Part shown: in pieces, positions 17,601 through 23,083 of the stretch
Numbering within the stretch: the stretch's first letter is position 1
Layout: every line of letters starts with the position of its first letter
Source: Sulfuricystis sp964478415
Lineage (GTDB): Bacteria; Pseudomonadota; Gammaproteobacteria; Burkholderiales; Rhodocyclaceae
Assembly (NCBI GenBank): GCA_964478415.1
Contig: CAYZII010000035.1
Span: 1-23,083 of the forward strand
DNA length: 23,083 bases
Direction of reading: 5' to 3'
Notes under the pieces: generated by a model
What the model was told of the DNA's origin: nothing
What the model saw: the letters and a program-made list of their open reading frames with translations, nothing else
Database searches by the model: none
Translations under genes and position numbers: made by a program

Positions 17601-18129
17601 TCAGAAACTGCGCCCACAACGGTGAGGCTTGCGCCATCTCGCGACGCCAGACATCGCGTGCCACCTCGGAGAGCAGTTCACTCTGGTCGGCAATCAGCTC
17701 GCGTTCGAAAGCCTGGCCGACCTGCAGGGCCATTTCATTCAAGGCACGCTGGCAAAAACCGTGGATTGTAAACACCGCCGCCTCGTCGAAACTCTCCAGC
17801 GCCAGCCTGAGCCGTGCGACCGCCTCGCCGGCGTCGTGGCGTTCCAATAAGGCGCGCAAATAATCATCATTGCTCTGGCCGGCAGTAAAAGCCGCCAGCG
17901 CTTCGGCGAGGCGCGCCCGGATACGCCCCCGCAACTCCGCGGTCGCAGCCTTGGTAAAAGTGACGACGAGAATCTTGCCGATCTCGAGCCGTCGTTCGAG
18001 CAGCAATCGCAGCACCAGCGCGGCGAGCGTCCAGGTCTTGCCGGTGCCGGCGCCGGCCTCGATCAGTCGCACACCCTGCAGGGCGACTTCCAAAGGCGAG
18101 CGAAGCGCCGTGAAGTGCCGTTCAGTCAT
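14602..18129 (-). CDS. recB: Exodeoxyribonuclease V subunit beta
   Basis: 3'-5' helicase and nuclease subunit of RecBCD, 1175 residues (E. coli 1180). UvrD-type motifs: Walker A EAGAGTGKTWTL (24-35), VTFTKAATAELRGRI, LVDEFQDTDTLQ, IYSFRGADIFAYL, HAAKGLQYPIVYCPFLW and LAYVALTRAEHRC. The C-terminal nuclease has GSCLHALFE, GYMKGFIDLVF and VDWKSNWLEDYG (Asp and Lys near 1070-1085), then QLRIYAAAL. The ATG overlaps the recC stop by 8 nt and the stop overlaps recD. The linker between the helicase core and nuclease (about residues 925-955) contains AVPPAPSFRVDSAPGGT and LPPAPSL, encoded by the palindromic element and an extra arm. Two long A-tracts (A8 near 15865-15872, A7 near 17263-17269) lie within the gene. 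Confidence 0.95.
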   Translation of the reverse strand: MTERHFTALRSPLEVALQGVRLIEAGAGTGKTWTLAALVLRLLLERRLEIGKILVVTFTKAATAELRGRIRARLAEALAAFTAGQSNDDYLRALLERHDAGEAVARLRLALESFDEAAVFTIHGFCQRALNEMALQVGQAFERELIADQSELLSEVARDVWRREMAQASPLWAQFLINNLKGPQGLVDKIDDHLARGDVQVGRPHANDRSAAEQHLWQSWHRARGLWDAKAIGGWLHGADLRGNIYPARKIDAAVAAADAWLAETMPLLPAPEPVALLTLRKVEQGRKKESPMPEHPFFAAMDALWQAMGDFETAAGAALRSFVADFLLLARDELARRKQAGGLQSYDDLLSEFAVALDGAQGEHLIEALRARYAIALVDEFQDTDTLQLRIFTRIFGTARHPLIFVGDPKQAIYSFRGADIFAYLAARGEADAGHALLENRRSDKPLLSALNALFARPRPFLLDDLPYEPAQAANVERPRCDIDDEAAPFTLWLMEKPVDARSFTKETAKAMAAEAVSADIARLLQLATEGRASVAGRRLKGSDIAVLVRTHRDGELVRQALQRRGIPSVSGGGGSVWKSAEAEEIERLLIAIAQPSREALVRAALATVLLGADAAQLAAWREDDPAWSARLERFHDDLALLREEGFIAMWRRLLRRENVVARMLARPDGERRLTNYRHLAELLQAAEQSLGLDAEGLARHIAAQRVTVESDEVMLRLESDAQLVRIVTQHAAKGLQYPIVYCPFLWLGRDEKKGWPTLAHLQGQPFLDFGSPQAAEILAAAEREAAAEELRLAYVALTRAEHRCIVIWGKVNNCARSPLAWLLFRPAERVAGDPRQWLQEWLEKHDETIELHALEAQLNGAFKVMPLPERGGEPLQKEIPEQALRPRPFLGHIPEPWRVRSFSSLVAALAEEGEGADYDALPSWGGAVPPAPSFRVDSAPGGTLILPPAPSLGSEAVAEARSSVTAPTSIQDFPRGTRAGSCLHALFERIDFQFPHTVAPVVASVLAEYGYAPDWQTVLERLVTDVLTTPLTDEGLRLADVPRHATLREMEFTFPLASQEARAGYMKGFIDLVFQANGRWYIVDWKSNWLEDYGSAALATAMQTHHYDLQLRIYAAALKRALALRESQHDWETVFGGVFYLFVRGMRPGSTDGVFFVRPAISEIEACLDEAIR
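15270..15290 (-). repeat. Extra single arm of the palindromic element in recB
   Basis: On minus, TTCCGCCAGCGCCGAGTTT lies 4 nt after the full copy and repeats its left arm. It is almost identical to the left arm of the permease copy (one difference over TTCCGCCAGCGCCGA-TTT). It encodes LPPAPSL. The recB locus therefore carries left arm, right arm, left arm, as expected from a partial tandem duplication. Confidence 0.65.
15295..15343 (-). repeat. 49-nt palindromic element, in-frame copy in recB
   Basis: On minus: CGTCCCGCC, A, GCGCCGAGT, a 10-nt loop (15324-15315), ACTCGGCGC, CC, GGCGGGACG. Both 9-bp arm pairs are perfect, interrupted only by a 1/2-nt internal loop. It is in the sense orientation relative to recB and encodes residues about 929-945 in the linker before the nuclease domain. 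It is the best-preserved palindrome of the two full copies. Confidence 0.78.
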
Positions 18130-21100
18130 CGCCTTTCTTCATCACTGCGAGCAGCGGCCCATAGATCGCCGCAGCCAGTTGCCGAAACTCTTCGCCGAGA
18201 GGATCATCCCCTTTATCCCGCAAAAACAAGCGCAGATAGGCGTCGTCGCTCTCCCCCCGCCACCTGCCATCGACATCTCCGGTCCAGGTTTTATGCAGAT
18301 CTTTGCCGGTCATGAAGGCCCAAGCGGTTTCGGGGTAGAACGGCAGCGGGCGCTCCAAGCCGAGACGACACCACGCAAACAGATCGGAAAGCAGTTCCAG
18401 TGCGTTCGGGACAGCGGGCAGATCCAAGCTCGCTTCGTGGGAGATCAGGGTACTCGTCGAACTGACACCATCTGGCGCCAGCAGGTTCAACAACAGGTGT
18501 TCGATCCAAAGTTGCAGTCGGTCTTTGGCACGCAACTGACCATGACGGACACGCAACAAACCGCACGCCGTCAAGCCATCGAGCGTGTCTCGAAGCGCAA
18601 TGCCGTGAGCGGCGAACTCCACCGGCAACGCTTCGACGGGCTGCGCGGCTAACCAGGGCTGCGCCCGCCGCCACAACAACAGACTCTCCCGCTGCACCTC
18701 GCGCACGACCAGATCGCCAGCCACACCGCTGGGTAACCAACCGCGCGCGCGCAGCAATGCCTGCGTCTCCTGCACACTCTTTCCTGCCCGCAAGGCAGCG
18801 AATTGTGCCTCGCGCAGGCGATAGCGCTCCAGGCCATCGGGCACGAATGGCTCGTGGATCTCCAACAAAGCCTCGCGTTCCTCGAGATGGAGCCCCAAGC
18901 GCTCGCGCAGGAAAAAACGCACCGGCTGGGCAAAAAAGCGTTCCAGCGTCGCCAGATCGATTTCCAGCGGTTCGTCCACCGGCATGCGCACTCCCTCGAC
19001 GCAGAAGGCCGAAACCAACTGGGAACTGGCAGTTGGACAGTGCTCGGCATCGAAGCTGAACAGACGGGCATCCTCGCCAGTGAAATAGGATGCGGAAAAA
19101 GGTTGCAGCGGATGTTCGACTACCACCTCATCGGCGCAGCAGCCAGTCATCGTGGCGATCACGTCGATCAGTTCGGCGAGCGGCGGGGCCGGCGGCAGTG
19201 CGAGATTGCTGCGCGGATCTCGGCCGGTGTAGGTAATGACCATTGCATCCCTGGCGCACAGCAGCATTTCTAGGAAAGCGTAACGCTCTTCGCCGCGCTG
19301 ATTGCGGTCTGTCGCACGAGGATGGGTCGCCAGCAGATCAAAGGCCGGTGTCGTCCGAGGTCGTGGCCAACTGCCGTCGTTCATACCGACCAGACAAATC
19401 ACCCGCGCCGCAACGGGCCGTCCTGGTTGCAAGGCCGCGATCGTCACGCTGCCGGCATGAAAGGCCTGCGCCGGTGTCCCGGCGGCCAGCAGCCTGTCCA
19501 GCTCACGCAACACCACCGTCAAGGGCAAGCGGGTCATACACTGCGCGGCCTGCGCTGTTTCGCCAAACCGACGCAAGGCATCGCGCAGCCGCTGTGCCTG
19601 GCCCTGCTCCGTCTCGTCAGACGTCAGAAAGCGCTCGAAGGTTTCCAGCAACCAGGTTGCCCATTCCGGTGCCGTCTTGCCAGAGCCGAGTGTCAACTGC
19701 AGCTCGAAGAGCGTTTCGACGAATTGCACGAAACGGCCCAGCAAGTCCGCACCCTCGCCTTCGATGCCTGAAACCGGCAACATACCCTGCCAAAGGCGCT
19801 CCTCCGTATCGGGCATGGCAACCCCCAGCAGCAGGCGATGCAACCCGCTCCGCCAGGTGAAATCGTCGTCAAGCGGCAGCCCGCGCCGCGCCTTTGCCGC
19901 GCCGTCGATCCCCCAACGGATGCCAGCCGCCACGATCCAGTCACGCAGACGCGCCAACGACTCGGCGCCGATTCCGAAAGTGCGCTGCAGCGCCGGCTCT
20001 TCCAACAGTGCGAGCACGCTTTCGGCGTCGAAATCGCTCGCGGCAACGACGCACAAGCGTCGCAGGGCCCGCCACAACGGCATGGCGGCCAGAGGTCGAT
20101 CGGCCAGCGTGCAAGGTAGTCGGCGCGCTGCGGGTGCATTGTCGAGTACAGCAGCGACAATCGGCCCGTAAGCTTCGACATCAGGGGTGAGGATCAGGAT
20201 GTCAGCCGGCTGCAAATCCGGCAGCTTCTCGAACAGATCGAGCAGCCGGTCGTGCAGGACTTCCGCCTCGCGCTGGGCGCCGTGGCAGGCGTGGATTTGC
20301 AGCGTGTGATCCGCTGCTGCGACGCTCGAAGTCAATTCCAGGATGTCGCGTTGCAGCGTACCCAACAAGCTTGCTGGCGGCTCGACGAAATCCTCTTCCT
20401 CGCAGCTTGGCAGCGTGGCTGCGGCTTCGGCCAGGCGCACCACCGCAGCTTGCCGGGCGCGTCCTAAAGATGCCAGCAGCGGATGTCCCACATCAATGAG
20501 CAGCGCAGCCTCAGGCCGTTCGATCGCCAAACGCAAACGCTTGCGCAGCCGCTCGAGATCACCCCAATATTCTCGACAAGGCGTCAGCACGAAGACGTGC
20601 AGCTCGGTCCAACTCGATAGCGCAACGAACACCTGCCAATACACCTCTGGCATCGCTTCGACGCAAAACAGGCTCAGCCGCGCGGGCAACCTCTCGCGCA
20701 GCTTTGGATCGGCTGCGAGTGCGGCGAGAAAACGTTCGCGCGGATGCTCCGCCGCCACCGGAGGCAACACAGTGAGCAGCATCCGCCACAGCTCGGCCTG
20801 CCAGTCTTCATCTCGGCCAAGCCCGGCGCGTCGGCCTTGGGTCCAGGCGGCGAGCCAGTCCGGACGTTCGACCAGATAGCGATCGAACAGGCCAGCCACC
20901 TGACGGGCCAGTTCATACCGGCGTGTGCCGTCGTCGTTTTCCAGATAATGACGGATCTGCGTTGCCCGACTGTCGCCGAGAAGGCGCAGCAGATGCCATT
21001 GCATCGTCTCGCGATCGAACGGATTTTTCGCCGCAACGTCGGGCAACACGCGCGCGAACAGTTGCCAGGCATACGCCGCCGGAAAGGCGAAATGCATCTG

Positions 21101-21271
21101 CGCTGCAATGCCCAATCCGTCGGCGAGCTGGAAATTCAGCCAGCGCGCCAGCGCGGTGGAAGGCACGAGAATGGTCTCGCAGGTGAGAAACGGCTGTGGG
21201 TTGTCCCGCAGCAGTTTCACCAGCGTGCTGGCCAGACGTTCGGGACGGTTGCTGTAATGAAGATGCAGCAT
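18122..21271 (-). CDS. recC: Exodeoxyribonuclease V subunit gamma
   Basis: RecC scaffolds RecBCD, splits the duplex and recognises Chi. 1049 residues (E. coli 1122). Family segments: LVPSTALARWLNFQLAD near residue 40, PEVYWQVFVALSSWTELHVF and LTPCREYWGDL (about 210-240), CHGAQREAEVLHDRLLDLFE (about 332-351), ICLVGMNDGSWPR (about 625), and ERYAFLEMLLCARD with ITYTGRD. The C-terminal part is the nuclease-like, inactive domain. It is the first gene of recC-recB-recD; its TGA lies inside the recB start region (8-nt overlap). ATG 21271 has no clear ribosome-binding site. A TATAGC box overlapping the dtd -10 may be its promoter. Residues around 527-533 (GSGKTA) match one arm of the palindromic element. 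Confidence 0.94.
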   Translation of the reverse strand: MLHLHYSNRPERLASTLVKLLRDNPQPFLTCETILVPSTALARWLNFQLADGLGIAAQMHFAFPAAYAWQLFARVLPDVAAKNPFDRETMQWHLLRLLGDSRATQIRHYLENDDGTRRYELARQVAGLFDRYLVERPDWLAAWTQGRRAGLGRDEDWQAELWRMLLTVLPPVAAEHPRERFLAALAADPKLRERLPARLSLFCVEAMPEVYWQVFVALSSWTELHVFVLTPCREYWGDLERLRKRLRLAIERPEAALLIDVGHPLLASLGRARQAAVVRLAEAAATLPSCEEEDFVEPPASLLGTLQRDILELTSSVAAADHTLQIHACHGAQREAEVLHDRLLDLFEKLPDLQPADILILTPDVEAYGPIVAAVLDNAPAARRLPCTLADRPLAAMPLWRALRRLCVVAASDFDAESVLALLEEPALQRTFGIGAESLARLRDWIVAAGIRWGIDGAAKARRGLPLDDDFTWRSGLHRLLLGVAMPDTEERLWQGMLPVSGIEGEGADLLGRFVQFVETLFELQLTLGSGKTAPEWATWLLETFERFLTSDETEQGQAQRLRDALRRFGETAQAAQCMTRLPLTVVLRELDRLLAAGTPAQAFHAGSVTIAALQPGRPVAARVICLVGMNDGSWPRPRTTPAFDLLATHPRATDRNQRGEERYAFLEMLLCARDAMVITYTGRDPRSNLALPPAPPLAELIDVIATMTGCCADEVVVEHPLQPFSASYFTGEDARLFSFDAEHCPTASSQLVSAFCVEGVRMPVDEPLEIDLATLERFFAQPVRFFLRERLGLHLEEREALLEIHEPFVPDGLERYRLREAQFAALRAGKSVQETQALLRARGWLPSGVAGDLVVREVQRESLLLWRRAQPWLAAQPVEALPVEFAAHGIALRDTLDGLTACGLLRVRHGQLRAKDRLQLWIEHLLLNLLAPDGVSSTSTLISHEASLDLPAVPNALELLSDLFAWCRLGLERPLPFYPETAWAFMTGKDLHKTWTGDVDGRWRGESDDAYLRLFLRDKGDDPLGEEFRQLAAAIYGPLLAVMKKGDD
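19673..19691 (+). repeat. Single-arm match to the palindromic element, in recC
   Basis: CGTCTTGCC, A, GAGCCGAGT matches the recB left arm at about 16 of 19 positions; the bases before it (GGTGC) match as well. On minus it encodes LGSGKTAP, in the same frame as VGAGGTAS in the permease. No second arm. Weak evidence alone. Confidence 0.35.
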
Positions 21272-21285
21272 GCGCGAATGCTACC

Positions 21286-21293
21286 GCTATACT
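21286..21293. promoter_or_regulatory. Overlapping divergent -10 boxes for dtd and recC
   Basis: TATACT (21288-21293, plus) ends 11 nt before the dtd ATG. On minus the same bases read TATAGC (21291-21286), ending 14 nt before the recC ATG. The entire intergenic space is 33 nt, so both transcripts probably start from this symmetric site with very short leaders. No -35 is evident. Confidence 0.4.
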
Positions 21294-21304
21294 CGCGGCC
21301 CATC

Positions 21305-21757
21305 ATGAGAGTCATCGTCCAGCGCGTCCTCGAAGCCTCCGTCAGCGTCGCCGGCACGGTCGTGGGGCGCATCGGTCCCGGCATGCTGGTACTCGCCGGC
21401 TTCGAGGAAAGCGACGGCCCCGCCGACATCGACTGGATGACGCGCAAGCTGCTCGGTTTGCGCATTTTCGCCGACACGCACGGTGTGATGAACCTCAATA
21501 TCGCCGATAGCGCAGGAGAAATCCTCGCCGTCTCGCAATTCACCCTGTATGCCTCGGTCAAAAAAGGCAATCGCCCATCCTGGAGCCGTGCCGCCAGCGC
21601 CGAAATTTCACGCCCCCTGTTCGAGCGGTTCGTCGCTGCACTCTCGGCTGCATCATCCCGCCCGGTTCAGACGGGCGTATTCGGCGCCGACATGCAGGTC
21701 AGCCTGATCAATGATGGTCCGGTGACGCTGGCGATCGATTCGAAGTCACCCGAGTAG
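21305..21757 (+). CDS. dtd: D-aminoacyl-tRNA deacylase
   Basis: Cytoplasmic proofreading enzyme that hydrolyses D-amino acids and mischarged glycine from tRNA. 150 residues, slightly longer than E. coli Dtd (145). The start MRVIVQRVLEASVSV and the two hallmark motifs are present: SQFTLYASVKKGNRPSW (active-site SQxT) around residues 78-94, and the Gly-cisPro loop NDGPVT near residue 139. It is divergent from recC with only 33 nt between start codons. Its 3' end overlaps the small membrane-protein frame on the other strand by 50 nt. Confidence 0.96.
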   Translation: MRVIVQRVLEASVSVAGTVVGRIGPGMLVLAGFEESDGPADIDWMTRKLLGLRIFADTHGVMNLNIADSAGEILAVSQFTLYASVKKGNRPSWSRAASAEISRPLFERFVAALSAASSRPVQTGVFGADMQVSLINDGPVTLAIDSKSPE

Positions 21758-22016
21758 GCGTCTCTTCGACGACCACGGCTTCGCCCTCGATCACCACCCC
21801 CCGCCTGTCGGGATCGGTCGCAGAACCGTCTGTATGCACCTCTTTGCGCAAACTGCGCGTCCGCCACCAGAACCATACGCCGATGATCAGCGCCAGCCCA
21901 AAAGCTACAGCTAGCACCAGCAGCGAAAACATGAAACCGAAGACGAGCAGGACGGAACCTACCAAGGCGCCCATGAATTTTGCCAGCAGCCCACGCGCCG
22001 GAATGCCTGTCCGCAT
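21708..22016 (-). CDS. Small membrane protein, function unknown
   Basis: 102 residues. A hydrophobic stretch at about residues 16-50 forms one long or two short membrane segments, ending in FWWRTRSLRK. A polar acidic tail (VVIEGEAVVVEE) follows and probably lies in the cytoplasm, given the positive residues after the membrane segment. I recognise no named family. The ATG at 22016 has AGGA upstream and lies 7 nt after the AEC transporter stop, so the two form an operon. The last 50 nt run antisense through the end of dtd. Confidence 0.7.
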   Translation of the reverse strand: MRTGIPARGLLAKFMGALVGSVLLVFGFMFSLLVLAVAFGLALIIGVWFWWRTRSLRKEVHTDGSATDPDRRGVVIEGEAVVVEETPTRVTSNRSPASPDHH

Positions 22017-22023
22017 GCATTTC

Positions 22024-22914
22024 CTATCGCAAGGTCATGGCCAGGGCCAGCGGAATGAAAAGCAACGCGCCGAGATTGCCGATCATCACCAGTGAAGCCA
22101 CTTTCGCCGGCTCCTGCCGATAACGTTCGGCGAACACGTAATTGAGTACGGCCGGGGGCAACGCACCGAATACCAGCAGCAGCGCCGCATCACGCTCGTC
22201 GAGGTCGAATAGATGGCCCAACACGACGGCAAACACCATCCCTAAGACCGGGCGAGCCACCATGCCGATCAGGCCCAGGCGCACATCGTTCCATTGAGAC
22301 AGTGCCAAACGCACGCCAAGAGAGAAAAGCAGCAACGGGATCGCCACGTCACCCAGCAATTTGATTCCGGTCAGTAGCGGAGGCCAGATCGGGACGTCCA
22401 GAAATTTGATGGCCAGCGCCAGCAGCGCAGCGAAAATCACCGGCACCCGCCAAAGCGTCGTCATCCGTGCATGACGATCGAGCAGCCAGGTACCGAAAGT
22501 GTAATGCAGTAGGTTTTCGACGAAGAACAGCACCACTGCTGCCGGCAGCGCGGCCTCGCCGAAGGCGAACACCATTAGCGGCAGCCCCATATTGCCGGAA
22601 TTGACGAACATCATCGGCGGCACGAAAGTCTTCGGCTGCTCACCGAGCAGCCGTGCAAGCCACCAGGCAAGAAGTCCGCTCCCCAGCATCAACAGCAAGG
22701 CACCCAGGGCAAGATTCCCGTAGGTGGTCAGATCAAAACTCTTCGCGGAGAGCGCTGCGAAGACGAGAGCGGGCACGAACACATCCATGTTCAGCTGATT
22801 GGCGAACGCCATGTCGATCCCGTCACCTTTTCTTTGCAGGCGACGGGCGTACAGCCATCCCGCGCCAACGATGGCGAAGACGGGAAAAATGATCGCAAGG
22901 ATGCGCAAAAACAT
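22024..22914 (-). CDS. AEC-family (auxin efflux carrier-like) transporter
   Basis: Inner-membrane carrier, 296 residues from ATG 22914 (MFLRILAIIFPVFAIVGAGWLYARR), with about ten membrane segments. The family features FVNSGNMGLPLMVFAFGE (about 105-122) and the C-terminal GALPPAVLNYVFAERY fit the AEC/MleP-like group. These bacterial members export or exchange small organic acids or amino acids; the substrate here is not predictable. A TTG at 22932 would add six residues (MPSNRL) and is less likely. No ribosome-binding site is clear for either start. The small membrane-protein gene follows 7 nt downstream. Confidence 0.9.
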   Translation of the reverse strand: MFLRILAIIFPVFAIVGAGWLYARRLQRKGDGIDMAFANQLNMDVFVPALVFAALSAKSFDLTTYGNLALGALLLMLGSGLLAWWLARLLGEQPKTFVPPMMFVNSGNMGLPLMVFAFGEAALPAAVVLFFVENLLHYTFGTWLLDRHARMTTLWRVPVIFAALLALAIKFLDVPIWPPLLTGIKLLGDVAIPLLLFSLGVRLALSQWNDVRLGLIGMVARPVLGMVFAVVLGHLFDLDERDAALLLVFGALPPAVLNYVFAERYRQEPAKVASLVMIGNLGALLFIPLALAMTLR

Positions 22915-22956
22915 GAGCCGGTTCGATGGCAAGGACAGAAAACGTTACGCAATGTG

Positions 22957-22977
22957 ACGCATCGGCTCTGGATGCGT
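22957..22977. promoter_or_regulatory. Inverted repeat upstream of the AEC transporter
   Basis: ACGCATC, 7-nt spacer, GATGCGT: a perfect 7-bp inverted repeat about 43 nt upstream of the ATG. It could be an operator. No T-run follows on either strand. Confidence 0.35.
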
Positions 22978-22988
22978 TCCACCTAAGC

Positions 22989-23023
22989 AAAACGCCCCGC
23001 AAGAGTTGCTTGCGGGGCGTTTT
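22989..23023 (-). terminator. rRNA operon terminator
   Basis: A perfect 15-bp stem (AAAACGCCCCGCAAG / CTTGCGGGGCGTTTT) with a 5-nt loop and flanking A/T runs. It lies about 10 nt after the 5S rRNA 3' end on minus and can act in both directions. Confidence 0.92.
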
Positions 23024-23033
23024 GATAATGGGG

Positions 23034-23083
23034 AGTCTGGTGTTGACCTACTTTCTCGCCCTTAGGTGGGCAATATCATTGGC
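23034..23083 (-). rRNA. rrf: 5S ribosomal RNA, 3' part (continues outside window)
   Basis: Read on minus, the last 50 nt include GCCAATGATATTGCCC, GGGCGAGAAAGTAGGTCA and ACACCAGACT. The GAAAGTAGGTCA block is the conserved 3' strand of 5S rRNA loop E/helix IV, and the end would pair with the missing 5' end. The exact 3' end (about 23034) is estimated. Confidence 0.9.

Noticed and set aside
18035..18060. GCCGGCGCCGG repeats at the recB 5' end
   Set aside because: They encode the Walker A loop GAGAGTGKT, which explains the sequence.
19175..19215. LPPAPPLAELID in RecC, similar to LPPAPSL of the element
   Set aside because: A Pro-containing stretch before the ELID motif is a family position in RecC, and nucleotide similarity to the arm is low.

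Overview
The window looks like a stretch of ordinary chromosome from a GC-rich betaproteobacterium, probably in or near the Rhodocyclales. This rests on protein resemblance (LplT, ParC, the RecBCD set, the YbbP-type permease) and base composition; no 16S sequence is present. Most genes are housekeeping genes, tightly packed, with stop/start overlaps inside operons.

Layout. Positions 1-464 (minus) hold a BCP-type peroxiredoxin that runs off the left edge. Positions 601-6763 (minus) form one run: lysR, alr, a C-terminal fragment of a class-I glutamine amidotransferase, radA, and a YbbP/FtsX-like ABC permease. lplT (plus) diverges from lysR. A tRNA-Arg(ACG) with its own promoter and terminator lies on minus at 8280-8356. 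Divergent from it is the topoisomerase IV operon parE-parC, followed by a small Cys-containing protein of unknown function. Positions 13016-21271 (minus) carry recC-recB-recD, all overlapping by a few bases, encoding a complete RecBCD helicase-nuclease. dtd (plus) diverges from recC. On minus follow an AEC-family transporter and a small membrane protein. At the right edge a strong 15-bp terminator follows the 3' end of a 5S rRNA, so an rrn operon enters from the right on minus.

Functional themes are DNA repair and topology (radA, recBCD, parEC), cell envelope (alr, lplT, permease, AEC carrier), and quality control or stress (dtd, peroxiredoxin).

The most unusual signal is a 49-nt palindromic element found in frame inside two unrelated genes, the ybbP-like permease and recB. 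Both copies share one architecture (arms 9+9, a 10-nt loop, arms 9+9, internal loop 1/2 nt) and match at about 39 of 49 positions. Single-arm matches occur again in recB and in alr, parC and recC, always in the same relative reading frame. This resembles a protein-coding palindromic repeat, comparable in concept to Rickettsia palindromic elements. Also notable are the amidotransferase fragment feeding into a TTG-started radA, a palindrome across the lysR stop and alr start, and several genes whose -10 hexamer lies only 9-11 nt before the start codon.
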